DNA of 64,000 bases, from positions 602,688-666,687 of the forward strand of contig LSYV01000053.1 in assembly GCA_001584585.1 (NCBI GenBank), in the 5' to 3' direction. Position numbers and translations under genes: made by a program. Of this stretch, positions 34,101 through 46,100 are shown one piece after another (position 1 is the first letter of the stretch; each line of letters begins with the position of its first letter). Origin of the DNA: Gonium pectorale (lineage: Eukaryota > Chlorophyta > Chlorophyceae > Chlamydomonadales > Volvocaceae). The notes under the pieces were generated by a model, which did no database searches, was not told where the DNA came from, and saw only the letters and a program-made list of their open reading frames with translations.

Positions 34101-37100
34101 AGCTAGCTGAGTGCTGGTTTCTTTGTGGTTTCAAGAGGGGCCGGTCTTGCGCATCACGCCCCTTCCAAAGCCGCCAGCGGAGCCCACGCGCATTGATGCG
34201 TGCGTTACCAGATAAGAAGCCGCGGCCTTCTTCCCACCTGACTAAAGAAGACCTGTCGGTGGCGGGGGTGGGCGGAGACGACACAGCAGCATCGCACGAT
34301 GTTCGGCAGGTGAGCAACGAGGCAGCACATACGCCGCACGCAGGCAGGTACGGGAAGCACATCACACACAAAGGCAAGCGAACAGCAATGAAAGCGCTGC
34401 GGTCCAGGTCATTGCACTTCCGAGTGACCCCGGGAACTGCCTGAAGAGGCAGTGCAGATGCAATCAGCGCCAGTCACACCGCGAGCCTACGCACGCCGCA
34501 GCGACAGCGAGGCGCTAACTGGAAGCACGAGAGGAATCGGAACAATGTTCCTTTGCACGACTCCCGCTCACCCACGATCCCGGCGGCCCGCAGACCAGTC
34601 AAACCCTCACCCACCGCACGGTACGCCCTGGCGGCCACGAAGTTGGACACGGAGTGCACGGCCACCACCTGAACCACGTCCTGCTCGGGCCAAGGATTTG
34701 GGGTCAGGCTGGCTTGCAGCCTTCGCGTTCTCTTCTTGCCGGTCCTCGTGCCTATCCTTGCGTCAGCTGCAAAGGATGTGTCCAGCCACCTATCCTTGCG
34801 TCAGCTGCAAAGGATGTGTCCAGCCACCTATACGGCCATGGGTTCGCAACGACCATCCGCGCGGGCCCACCTGCATTTTTACCACCGCCGTGACGTAGAT
34901 GGCAATCACCTGCGAGGCGGCGCGAAGTTTAGACACAGAGAACGCCGCGCGCGCAGCTACAGCCACCAGGCTCTACCAGCGGGGCCAGCAGGCCGCAGCA
35001 TGAGACATGTCGCCCGGTGTGCGTGCAGGCTTCTGCATCCGCATACAGTACGATGCGGTGCGGTTCTGCACCCGCTTACGGTACGGGCTGCAAGTAAAGT
35101 GTGGGCAGGGCGTCGCTCACATGCCCTAAGTAAGGCCTGTCCAGCCAGCAGCTGCGACCCATGCGCATAGCCCGCCTGCCCTTCCGGCCTCCGCATCTCC
35201 CTAAGCAACGGGGCAAGGCGAGGGCACGCACCAGGGCGGACCACAGGACGAACGGCATCATCATGAGGCCCGTCTCGTGGCTGTCGTACTTGAGGGAGCG
35301 CCTGCTCTGCGCCCCGGCCCCGGCTGGCGCAGTCAGGCTGGCCGGGAGGACTCCACGCCTGACGGGATGGGATCGGGCGCAAGACACCGAATAGGTAAAG
35401 CAAGGACGGGGCACCGGAACAGAGCGCACTGGCATATCGATGAACACCACATCGCCGTAGCCCGTACGTTGCTGTGTGCCCCGGTCCGTCCCCTTCAGCA
35501 ACGGTTTGCGATTTGTGCAGATAACCCAAAGACCCTGGGACCAATCACCGCTGTCCCACCGGAGGAAGACGTGCCTGGCCCGCCTCGCCAGCCTGCTCCA
35601 GCAGCCGAAGAGCCTAGATAGGCCCCGCCACTGCAACCGCCGTGCGTGTGGCTTGCCGCCGCTGTCCGCGGCCTCGGCGGGCACCATGTGCTCCTTCTCC
35701 GAGCTTCCCACCGTGTGGACCCGCGCGCTGAGCGCACCGCCCATGGCAAAGATGCCCCCGCCGTCGCCGCCAGTGTTCCCGGTTCGGTTGCTGCGGTTGC
35801 GTCGGCCCGAGGGCGCCTTGAGGATGGTCCCCATGGCGCCGCTGCCGCCGCCGCCTGCGCCGTCGGCAACGTTGAGGGTGGCGCGGCGCTTGACCTTGGC
35901 CTCCAGGGGCTCGAGCCCATCCATTTCTTCTTCGGCGTCGAGTGTGGCGCCTGTCTTATCGTCCTCGCCGTCGGCGTCTTCCTCCTCGTCTTCCTGCGGA
36001 CACCAATCGGGCAAGGCGATGGAGTGAGTGGGGGAATAGCCGTAGAGCACGGCTGGGGACGTGTGGCCAACCGTGCTCAGTCCTCCACGATCGTCCCGGC
36101 CACAATGGGTTAAGCGTGTACAGTTCGAATTCGAGCGTAACACAAGGAACCGGCTGGTTGTGTTTGTTCGTGAGAGAGAGGACGACCAGAAATTCATCCT
36201 ACACTCAACACAGAAGGTTTGCGCACAATGCTTGCGAACCGGCCAAGCCATGGGAGGCACGGAACAGCACGGCAACGAGGACGGACAACGGGTGCATCCT
36301 GGCTTACATGCTGCCTACTGACCTCAAACAAAAGCGAATATACCCGTACTAGCACCCTTCACGCCTTCCCAAATCGCCCCGAGCCCTCCCTGTGATTCCA
36401 AGCAGAAGCCTCCGCCAGGCAGGCGCACGCAGCACCCGGCCTGCCAACCTACGTCGAGTGCGAGGTTGGTGTTCTGGGATGCCAGAGCGCGTGTCAAGCC
36501 CTGCGCGCAAAAGGGGAGCGGTACAGCGGATGATCATGCGGCAGGATCGTGTTGCAGGTGTCAAGCGGGCGAGCCCTCCCCACTGGCGCGATCCAGTCTC
36601 TGCAGCTTCGGCATGTCATGTCATGTGACCAATCAGGAGCCAGCTGCAGCAAGGAAGACAACACGACACGCCGGCAGTCGAAGCCTTAGGTTTCCTTCCG
36701 TGCATTTGCCGGCGGCCAGGGTTTGGGAGCGCCACCGAAGGCGGTGTCGGGGCTGTGGGGCCAAACGATCACCGAAGTTGGCGTCGGGGGCCGCGGGGTT
36801 GGACCCACGCATGCAAGAACGGGAGGCCCCAATGGTTTCTTCAGGGCCCGCCCCATCCCCTGCACTGCCGATCCCGTACATATCCCCAATCGCCACAGTG
36901 TACATACCAGGGGAATGACCAGGAAGGTGTTGTACAGCTTGTATCGCTGGGCCGCCACGGCGCGCAGGAGGTAAGCCACATACCTGTGAAGCGCGGCACG
37001 CAAACGGCGTTCTCCGTGCGTTACTGAGACCATCGGGTAACGGCATAATAATCCTGGCGTGTATGGAAGCGCTCATTCGCAGACCGCAGGTGTTGGGAGC

Positions 37101-40100
37101 AGGGTACTCACGCAGCGGAGAGGCAACTGATGAAAGCCCCCTCGACAGACAGGAACACGAGCTGCAATATGTCCACCTGAGAAGAGATAGCGTGGGGCGG
37201 GGAGGGGAACAATCTGTTCGGCGGCGCTCGGCACACAAAACGTTGAAGCGACGACAGTAACGGCATGTCAGCAGCCATTTCCAGGTTTGTGTGGTGCAGG
37301 CCATAGGTGGTCAGCAGGAGGAGCTGGATCTCTGGCCTGGGGCCCCAATGTACACACCAAGGGCGGCTTGGACGGGGGGAGGGAAGCACGCACGGCGAGA
37401 AGAGCATGTGTGCAAGGTGCGAGGATCCCACGGCGTGCGTGTGGTCGTGCGGTCGGACGCGCATCTCTGGGACAGTCTACAGCTGCGGGTAGGCAGCTGC
37501 AAGGGCTAGGCCAGCCACCTATGCTCTGGATCCGCCTCCGAAACCTCTGCCACGAGACAATACGCGGCTGCGCCCCCGTCGCCAGCGCACCGTCTTGGCG
37601 TCGTCTACCGCGACGAACAGGAGCGCGTCGAGGACCTGCGAGCCAGCGAGGAGGGCGGAGATGGGCGCGAACACAACAAACGGCGTGTATGACCAGGATG
37701 CATAGCCAGGAACCTAGCTAGCTAACTGGGGCTTAGCACCTTCTCAGGGACCAGGGCGGAACAAGCGCCGTGCCCGTAACCGCGAGCCCGTGGTCCGTGG
37801 AAACAGTAGGGAATGCCCGCCCGGTCTAATCCGCACGTGCGCCTTCGCTAGCGACATATAGGACACGGCGAGGCATATGCCGCAGCGCACCGACGCCCGC
37901 CCTGCCCTAGCAGCGGTGCCAAGAGGCACCTGGACGAATGAGAACCTGCGTGTCATTTGTAAACCCACCCGCCGCGAGGCGCGCCATATCTCGTGTCCGC
38001 TCTTCAGGAGAAACTGCCCAGCGTCTGTGTCCGAGACGGCGACGCCCCGCGCTGTCCAGTCGTCGTACGACTGCACGACCTCCTTTGCCATGTTGTAGAA
38101 GGCCGTACCGAAGTCCTGAACCCAAAGGTGCCAAACCCGGAAACAGGACAGCCATCAGTCATCAGCCGGCCAAGGTCAACGAGGCCGCTTGCGTGATTGA
38201 GTGGGTCAGGCTAGAGTCCGGTTCGAATGCTCACCAGAGTTGCGTTGAGTTGTGATATGCACCCATTCCCTCCGCTGGATCGCCACTCACCCAGATGGTC
38301 ACGTTGGTGAACGTGTCGGAGCCGTCATCCGCTTTGCCAGACCACACCTGCGCCAGGCCAAGCATTGGGCGCGGCCTTGATGATCCTACGGTGTTACCAA
38401 AGCACCAGACATAATCGACGGGGACGTGTGCTAGCGGCATACAAATGTGCCTGTGTGTTAGAACGGTCCGTTTGGTCCACATAGGACAGGCTGTGTCGTA
38501 CATCAACATAACAGTGCATTCGGAGCAGCACAGCGCCACTTCATGGCAGCTGCTGCGCCTCCCTGGGCTCATCGCCGTGACAGCCATATAAACCGCTTGC
38601 GTTTGCCAAGGCAGGTGGAACAGCCTGCCTCTGCCGGGCATTGTGCCGACCCACCCGCCACGTCCTGTAGTACAGCACTTCCAGGACGGGCGAGTCTCTC
38701 GCATAGTGCTTGTACAGGATCTCGTTCAGGCGAACCTGCCGATGGGCGCAGTTACGATGCAAGGAAACTATTGCAACAGAGGACGCATGTGGCGTATACA
38801 AGCTCTCTGGCGTTGAGCATGTTATGACAATCAGGAACGGGGTACATGCAGTGTGTGTGCGCATCGTGACGCCGTGGACAGGGCTGGCGATTGGGCGAGG
38901 GGCCTTGGACCTTGCATGCAGATCTAGCAACAGTGTGTGCTTTAGTGCACGACGGCACAAGAAACGCCGTGACCTTCTCGTACCTTGACCTCCTCCGCGT
39001 CGGTTTTGATTCGTTTGAGAAATGCCTGCAAACGGATCCAGTGCAGGGCCCGAACACGCTCGACGATGCGGTTGCTCGCGTCCGGTACAAGTGTCAATCG
39101 ATGTGCTTTCGGTGTGCCGTCCCCGTTATACGTACCGTACCGTACACGTTTACTAACGTGCAACCGTATGCACGGTGTCGCGACCCCGCGACGCCACCGC
39201 GTTGGAACGAGGCGACGCGTTGCAGACGAGAAACCGCAGTAGCTGAAAAGTGTTCTGCTGTGCATGCACAGGTCATTCCACGCTCTTCCCATTTGCGTGG
39301 AGATGTATCTTGCTAAGAGAGGTCATGCGGCAGCCCTACCGTTGTATTTGCAGGGGAGTAAAGGTTGGGCACGGTCTTGTTCCGCGCTATGACGTCCAGC
39401 GCACGAACGTCGGTTAAGATCTGCACGGGGGCGCCGTGGCGGCACCTTACGGCACCAGGCAACACACGATACCCGACTACCAGTATACTACAACCGTATA
39501 GTCACACTACGCCGGCCGTGTGCAGTCTTCAAGCTCGTCAGTGTACGATCCATCAGCGGCCGGCCTGTCTCTGTCGTACCCGGTGCATGTAGCGCTGTGA
39601 CTGGCCGCTGCGACCGAGCCTAAGCATACTGAGCAGCTGCGACCGGATGGATGTGACGGTGAGGACGAAGCAAATGACGTGAGTCATCACCAGCAGCCCC
39701 AGGACGAACAGCGCGTGCGCACGGAATCGGGATTGGACCTGCAGATGGCAGTTGGTGGTTAGCAGTAAAAGTCGCCGCGCGTCAAGTGAGGCACATGCCT
39801 TGGTTGTGTACTGAGGATGGAGCAGGCTCTGCGCAGGTTTTTGCCGGCTGCAACTCGCTGCCTAGTTGATAGGATAGGACCGCAGGATCCACTGGCACTT
39901 GCCTGAGACCCACCCGCGGGCTCCCACCTGCTGCGCCTGGCCGCTGTCCATCATCTTGGCCAGCTTGCGGAACCGTTTGCCGCGCTTGTACTCGGCGCCG
40001 CCTCCCGCCCCTGCAAGCGGTGGGGCCCGTGCGTTGCCCGCGTGCACCATGTCATAAATGCCCAGGGCATGCGCCCCTGCCAGCACATGCTGCGCTCTCC

Positions 40101-43100
40101 CGCCCGCCAGCCCAGGCCGCCACACCAACCACAACTCCAGCCGCGGGCCCGCGGCAGCCGCGAACCAACAGGCCCCCCCAATTACGCCACAACACCCCGT
40201 GCGCCCGCTTTGTGGCTCCCATGGGAGTCACCCCAACGGCCCTGCCCAGGCCAGGTTGGCTGGCCGCACATCGACTCCTCGTGCCTCTGCTAGCGCACCA
40301 GCGCACCTGCACTCTGGCCAGACATGGCGCTCTGGCCGCCCTCGCTGGCTGCGTCGTCATCGGGGTACGGCCCGAGGTCGGGCGCGCCTGTGGGCCCATC
40401 CGCCGGGAGCCCCTGCTGCTGGTGGTGGTGGTGGTGGTGATGCGGCGCGCGTGCCGCTGCGGAAGGCGGCCGGCGCATCTCCGGCACCACCATCTCTGGT
40501 TGGACTGTGCTGCTGCCGCGGATGGCCGATGCTAATCGGGAGTAATTACCGGTACTAAGCAGGAAGGCGCCCTCAACGCTCTGATCTGAACGCTCGTCCT
40601 CCCCCTGCGCAAGCGCATGGCGAATCTGATTTGGGCAGACGCCCTGCGCTTGTAATGTGGGTCATGCGGCGGGTGCGGCAGCCGTGCTCTGCTTTCACAC
40701 AAGTAGCCGAGGCCCGGGCTGGGCGCTACAGCTGTCCTGTCATGCTATGGCTGAGCTGAGCAGGTCTGAACTGCGCGATATCGGCAACCTGTTACCGTAC
40801 CTTGCTAGCACGGGCGATAGAGTTTTGGTAGTAGGCACCTGCGACCCGTCCGGCAACAGAATGACACTCAGCACAAAAGCATACGGGACAAGCAAATAGC
40901 TAGGCCAAGTCTTCGTGACGCCCAAAGCAACCGACGAGAAACAAGAAGCTACGGCAAGCGGCTGACTGTTCGGCTTAGGCTGTCGGGCGTACGTTTGCCA
41001 CACGCCATCTGCCCTGTCGCCCCAGTGACCCATGGATCCGAAGCAACAGTAAGTCGACGCACTCGTGTTGAGCCGGGCCCCCCTGCGGCGCTGACGCACC
41101 TTTGCTGGCCACCCAACGCTCGGTCGCCTCCGAGATCACGCTCTGGGGCAGGCAAAAGGCAGTTGGAAAGCAGCGGTGGCACGGGGCCGGAAGGGATTTG
41201 AGTGTTGGAATAACCTGGATGGCGAACCTGCAGGTGAGGGTTGTGTAATTCTCTTGCGTATTAGCTGCAAAAATCCGCAGAGGGAGGGGCATCATGTTTC
41301 CTCCATTCTGAGAATACTGGTCCCTTAATTGGCAGGCAGGTAGCGGATAATGAGCCGAGAGGGCTGGTCTCTCTGAGCCGAGCCTGGCACGTTTGGGCAT
41401 CAACAGGTGTCGCCACTGCGACGTTTTAAGGGCTCGGAGACAACATACTGTGAAAGATGCAAGCCGGACGCTGGCGCCAGGCGCCAGGCACTCACCGCTC
41501 TCCTCTTGGTTACCTTAATGTCGCTCCCATCGGAGTCAGACGCAGCGCCTTTGTCGCTCGGGTCCTCTGCAGATCACACAAGGTGAAGAGGGACCGATGG
41601 CACTGGTTTGGCATGCCTCGCCGCACACCGGTCCATGCACACCTGTTCCGAATTCCAATGCAGAGGCGTCCATTATCCCAAGCCCGATTGGCTGCACGGC
41701 ATAAACACAGCCCGAAGCCCGGCCCGGTACAACTCGCGCACTAGTGCGCAACAAGAAGAAACAAGAATGGGAAGGACACACCCTTAAGACGTAGCGCCAG
41801 CTCGCGCGTGGCCCCTGGCACTGCTCCTGAGTAGCCGTTCCCCGTCCGTGGCGTCGCGCCAGGCAGCGTCGCTTCGTTGGCGTCAAAGCGGACCGGCGCC
41901 TCCAGCTCCAGCTGCTCAAGGCCCTGGCCAAAGCCCTTCGCAAGCTGCTGCGCAAGCGCCTGCTGCCCTTGCCCCTCCGGCGACACCGCAGCCAGGGAGC
42001 TGCTCCCCAGACGCCTCCCCAGTGGGGAGTTGGCGGCATCGGCGGCGTCCACTGGGCTGGTGAGGGGAGGGCTGGTGCCTCTCCCGAGTCGTCCGCTGCC
42101 CCCGGCTACCTTCACCAGGTCGGCGAGCTTGCTGCGGCCAGCCAGGAGGGACGCCCGACTAGCGGTGACTCCGGGAGTGGGCAGACCCTCACCGACCCCG
42201 GAGGACAGCAAGTCCGGCGGCGTCGGGGCCATGGCGGCTGCGGCAGCGTGCCCGGAGGCGAAACGCTCGACGGCGTCGCTGCCCCGCCTCATCTCCACTA
42301 CGTTCTCGGCGGGGGACGGGGCTGGGCAGGCGTTTGGCGTGGCGGGCTGCGGTGTGGAGCCCGCCCTGCCACTATTCTGGTCGCCGGTGGAGGGTGCGGG
42401 CGCTGGGGCGCCGCCCGACAGCTGCCCCTGCTCCGTCAAGGCCGGCGCGAAGGGCGGCATCTGGCTCAGCGCCGCGGCGGCAGCAGTCGTGCCGGAGACT
42501 ATGTTCGGCCTGGGCATTGTCCCGACCATTCCTACGGCGGATGAGTTGCGCCGCCCAAGATGTGCCGCCGTTGAGGACCTCACCACAGGGCCCACGCTGC
42601 CGCGACGACCCGCAGGCAATATGGGCGAGACCTCCTCCTGCGGCAGCGGCTGCTGCAGCGACGGCGGCGCAGCTGCCACTGCGGGCTGGCCTTGTGGCTG
42701 CGCCGGCTGCTTGCCGGGGACCATGGGCGCCACGTGCATGCGGATGATTGCGGTTAGGGGCTGGTTGGCCCCCGGCCGGCCCACCACCTGCACATCGAGC
42801 GTCAGCGGCCGGCCGTCCGAGTGGCTTCCCTGCAGCGTGTGCACAGGGCCGACCTGCAGGGGCCCAGGTGAGGGCGACAGGCCGGGAGGCCAGGAGCGGG
42901 CGAATTCAGCAGCGGAAGATGGGCAAGGTACGGGAGATGGAAGCAGAAGGGCGCTGCCATGCCGAAACCGAAATCCGCAAGCCGCACCTTGAAGCTGGCC
43001 CCCTTGTTGTTGACCTTGAGACTGCTCTTCTTGGCCCCGTGCAGTGACAGCAGGTCCGCCGGCTTGGTCCTCCCCGGGGGAAGAGCCATCAGCTCCTCGA

Positions 43101-46100
43101 GCGACGCCCCCATCAGCGATGCGCTGGGCAGGCCGAACAGCAGACCCGCGGGTCGCGTGCGCTCCTCCAGCACGGTCGTGATGCGGCCGCCCGCATCCAG
43201 TTCGAGCACGCCGCTGACGCTGGTGGCGGGCCACAGGTCGACGAATACCTCAGGGGCCTGGTCATCGTCGACGGTCTCCGCTGGAACTTCTACGTGAACC
43301 TGTCGTACGGGTGAATTGCAGGGGAGCATGTTGAAAGCCACATACAGGGAGGCATCACGATGGGTGAGTGCATAGAATGGTGGGCCCTCTTCGTCGGCTG
43401 GACCGTCAGGCGGGATCCATGTGTCTGATTATGCCGCACAGTTACCAAGGTCGTCCAGAACAACATATGTGTGACGTGCGTACGGCATGATACGGCATCT
43501 AGACCGCTTCATGTCCTGGTGCTGCTAGTGAGTGTTAAGAGTTGGCGATGCGCCGTCTGGATCAATCCGGCGGCAAGTTCCTCAGAAGCGCATTGCCAGC
43601 TCAAACAGGGGGGTGCGGCAAACGCCGCTGGTTGGTGGGAGGCCAGTGGTCAGCGAGGTCGTATAGGCCAGGGGCACTGACCTGCATGACGGCGGACCTC
43701 GCCATGTTGGCTCGCGCCGCGGCCATCAGCCCCGTGGCGCTCCCGCGGTTAGGCCGCTGGGGCGGGAGCACGCGGACGCGCCAGCTGTACTCGGGGTATG
43801 CCAGCGCCCTGCGAGGGGCGCAAGCCGAGCTTTCAATACGGGCAGCCACGCTGCGTATGTCCAGGGGCCACACGCGCCTACGGCCAACACAGCCTGCGAG
43901 CCCAGTTGACGCGCGGCAACCCTTGCCTACGCACATGCCCACGACGATGGGACGCACAAACCCCCCGCAAGCCCAGCGACTGGGTGTGCAGCATGGGACG
44001 CCAGAGATCCTGGAGGAGGTCTCTGCAGCTTGCGGCAATGTACCGTAGCAAGTTTGGAGTGTGTGCATGCTTCGGTCACCTGTTGACCAGGGAGCTGAAC
44101 ATCCGCGACCCGTGCGCCGGCGACGTGGCGCCACCGCCCTCCACGGAGGCAGGCTCCTCGATGACCTCCCACAGCCCTCGACCGACCAGCTGCAGGTACA
44201 GAACGCGTTTCGGGAAGGGAGGGCATTCGGGGATCTTCAGGATTCCGTGATATTATCGTAAAGCCTCGATGACCGCACGAAAGCGGCGTACAACGCCGAA
44301 GGCGTCGGGGGGAAACCCAAGGCCCCACAGCCAGCGCACATTCGAGCGCCCACTCGCTGATTCCGGGCTTTGACGGTAGTGCTTCGGTTGGCGGCAGCAC
44401 ATACCGGTATGCCATGCGCCCGCACGTGCAGCCCGCATGCCGTACCTGGCTTGGTTCGAGCCCGAACAGGTGGGGCGGCGTGCCGTCGGCGAAGCCCACG
44501 ATACGCCCATCCTCGGACAGCCGCAGCCGCAGCCGACGCTCGAGAAGAGCCTCATCCAAGGAGGAGCTGCAAAGATAAGGGTGCAACAACAGGCGGAAAT
44601 CGAGCGCAACAAAGGCAACGTCCTTCTCACCCCCGAAGGTGGCTGTGTAAGTGCATCCTAAACTATTTGCAAGGTGGTAATCCCAAGATGCAGATGACCC
44701 CACCATCAGCCACCCCGATCCAGAAACCCCACTCCTAAGGCCACGCAAACTGACAACGAAGCCCACCATACCCGCAGCTCTTCACGACACCTTGTCGTCT
44801 AGACATCATGCCCTGACGGCATGCCCGTACCAGCTGGTGCCAGGCATCCTCCGCTTGCACAACCGACCCAAGGGTCGGCACGGCACCCCCCTGATCCTGC
44901 TAGGCGAGACATGCGCGTGCTGGCCTGCCTTGTTGGTCCGCTGATACCCCCGCCCCCATCACACACAGGGAACCCGCCAAGGCCACGGGGCGAGCGAGCA
45001 CGAAAGGGGCACGCCTGCCCTGCCCGGTGCCCACCCCACCTGGCCAGCCGTACGGCATGCGTGAGCTCGCCGGACATGTCACTGGTGGAGACTGAGACGC
45101 GCATGTAGAGCGGCTTGCCGGTGGCGGTGCGCATCTCCAGGATGGGCCCGGGCGAGCCGCCCTTGCGGCAGCTGAGCTGCCCACGGGCGGGCGGGCTGAG
45201 CATGGTTGTGCTCTGCATGGACAGTGGTATGGTTTTCAGGTCATGTGGGCGCACTACCCAGGAGAGGACCCAGATGGGCAGGCATGTGGAGGCTGGACTT
45301 GTCGTAGGCCCACCGTAAGTCGATGGGCCTCCACCTACCTAAAGCAGCTTGCACGAGACCTTCGCGGCGTCTGTCGTCCTAGATTGCGCGTGCTGTGCAG
45401 ACAGGCACTGAGACGAAGCACGAAATACTCAGGCATGGAGGGCGCACGGCTCCCGTATACAGGAGCGGCGCGTGTGGTTGCTAATCGACACTGCTGCAAG
45501 GAGTCTCAATAGATCTCACCTTCAGGAGCCGCACATGCATGTCCCTCCAGGGTGGCGGCAGGAAGTCAGACAGCGTGTAGCCCGCCAGCAGGTCTGCGGC
45601 TAGCTCCAGCCCATCTCCCGGCGGCCGACCAGCGGCCCCTCCCGGTTGGCCGTGTTCATAGTTGGGGCTCGGACCCGGCAGGGGCAGACCGTCGTAGCTG
45701 CTGCGCCTGATGGTGCCCTTGAGGGTTTCCGCCAGGTCGGTTGAGACGTGCAACACGACGCCCCTGTTGTTGACGACGAGGAGCTGCGTGGGGTCCGCGC
45801 AAAGTGACACGCGCAGCTCATATACGGGGACGCCTTCGGTGCCACCTACACGAAGGGAGGGCGCACGGCGGGGGCCAGAACGATATGTGTTGAGGGCGGC
45901 TGAGGTTGTCGCCCTCGCTGCGCGCCCGTAAATGGAACTTGGCACCAGCGCGAGGCATTCGTACACGGGCAGAAAAACCCTACGCGGGCGGTGAGCCTGA
46001 CGGTCTCATCACCATCATACGGTAGTGACAAGCGACAGCAGCTATAGCAGGTGGTGAAGGAGACGTGCGACGCCGATCCCTCGCAATCCAACTCCCAGCC

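Larger units (their letters stand above)
31104..39738 (-). other. Copy B exons 41-65: C-terminal membrane/ectodomain module
   Basis: Exons: 41 39580-39738; 42 39340-39420; 43 38984-39025; 44 38655-38735; 45 38291-38347; 46 37969-38115; 47 37591-37635; 48 37112-37176; 49 36908-36983; 50 36453-36500; 51 35560-35993; 52 35232-35358; 53 34871-34909; 54 34615-34680; 55 34238-34252; 56 33860-33936; 57 33551-33600; 58 33310-33413; 59 33068-33209; 60 32862-32896; 61 32501-32567; 62 32226-32329; 63 31599-31761; 64 31411-31465; 65 31104-31158. Exon 45 has N-glycosylation-type NVT inside DTFTNVTIW. Exons 58-59 hold Cys-containing loops (SGRCHRM, LPCPGPEY). Exon 65 was chosen for its pyrimidine-rich acceptor (CCTGTTTCCAG) and matching phase; a longer exon 65 starting further upstream cannot be ruled out. 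Confidence 0.8.

Noticed and set aside
35076..36275. 399-codon minus-strand open frame in copy B
   Set aside because: It covers exons 51 and 52 plus unspliced introns; true exons are 35560-35993 and 35232-35358 with good splice sites and matching phase.
38205..38240. Another GGTTCGAA sequence in copy B's intron
   Set aside because: No cloverleaf could be built; one short pol III box match alone is not evidence for a tRNA.
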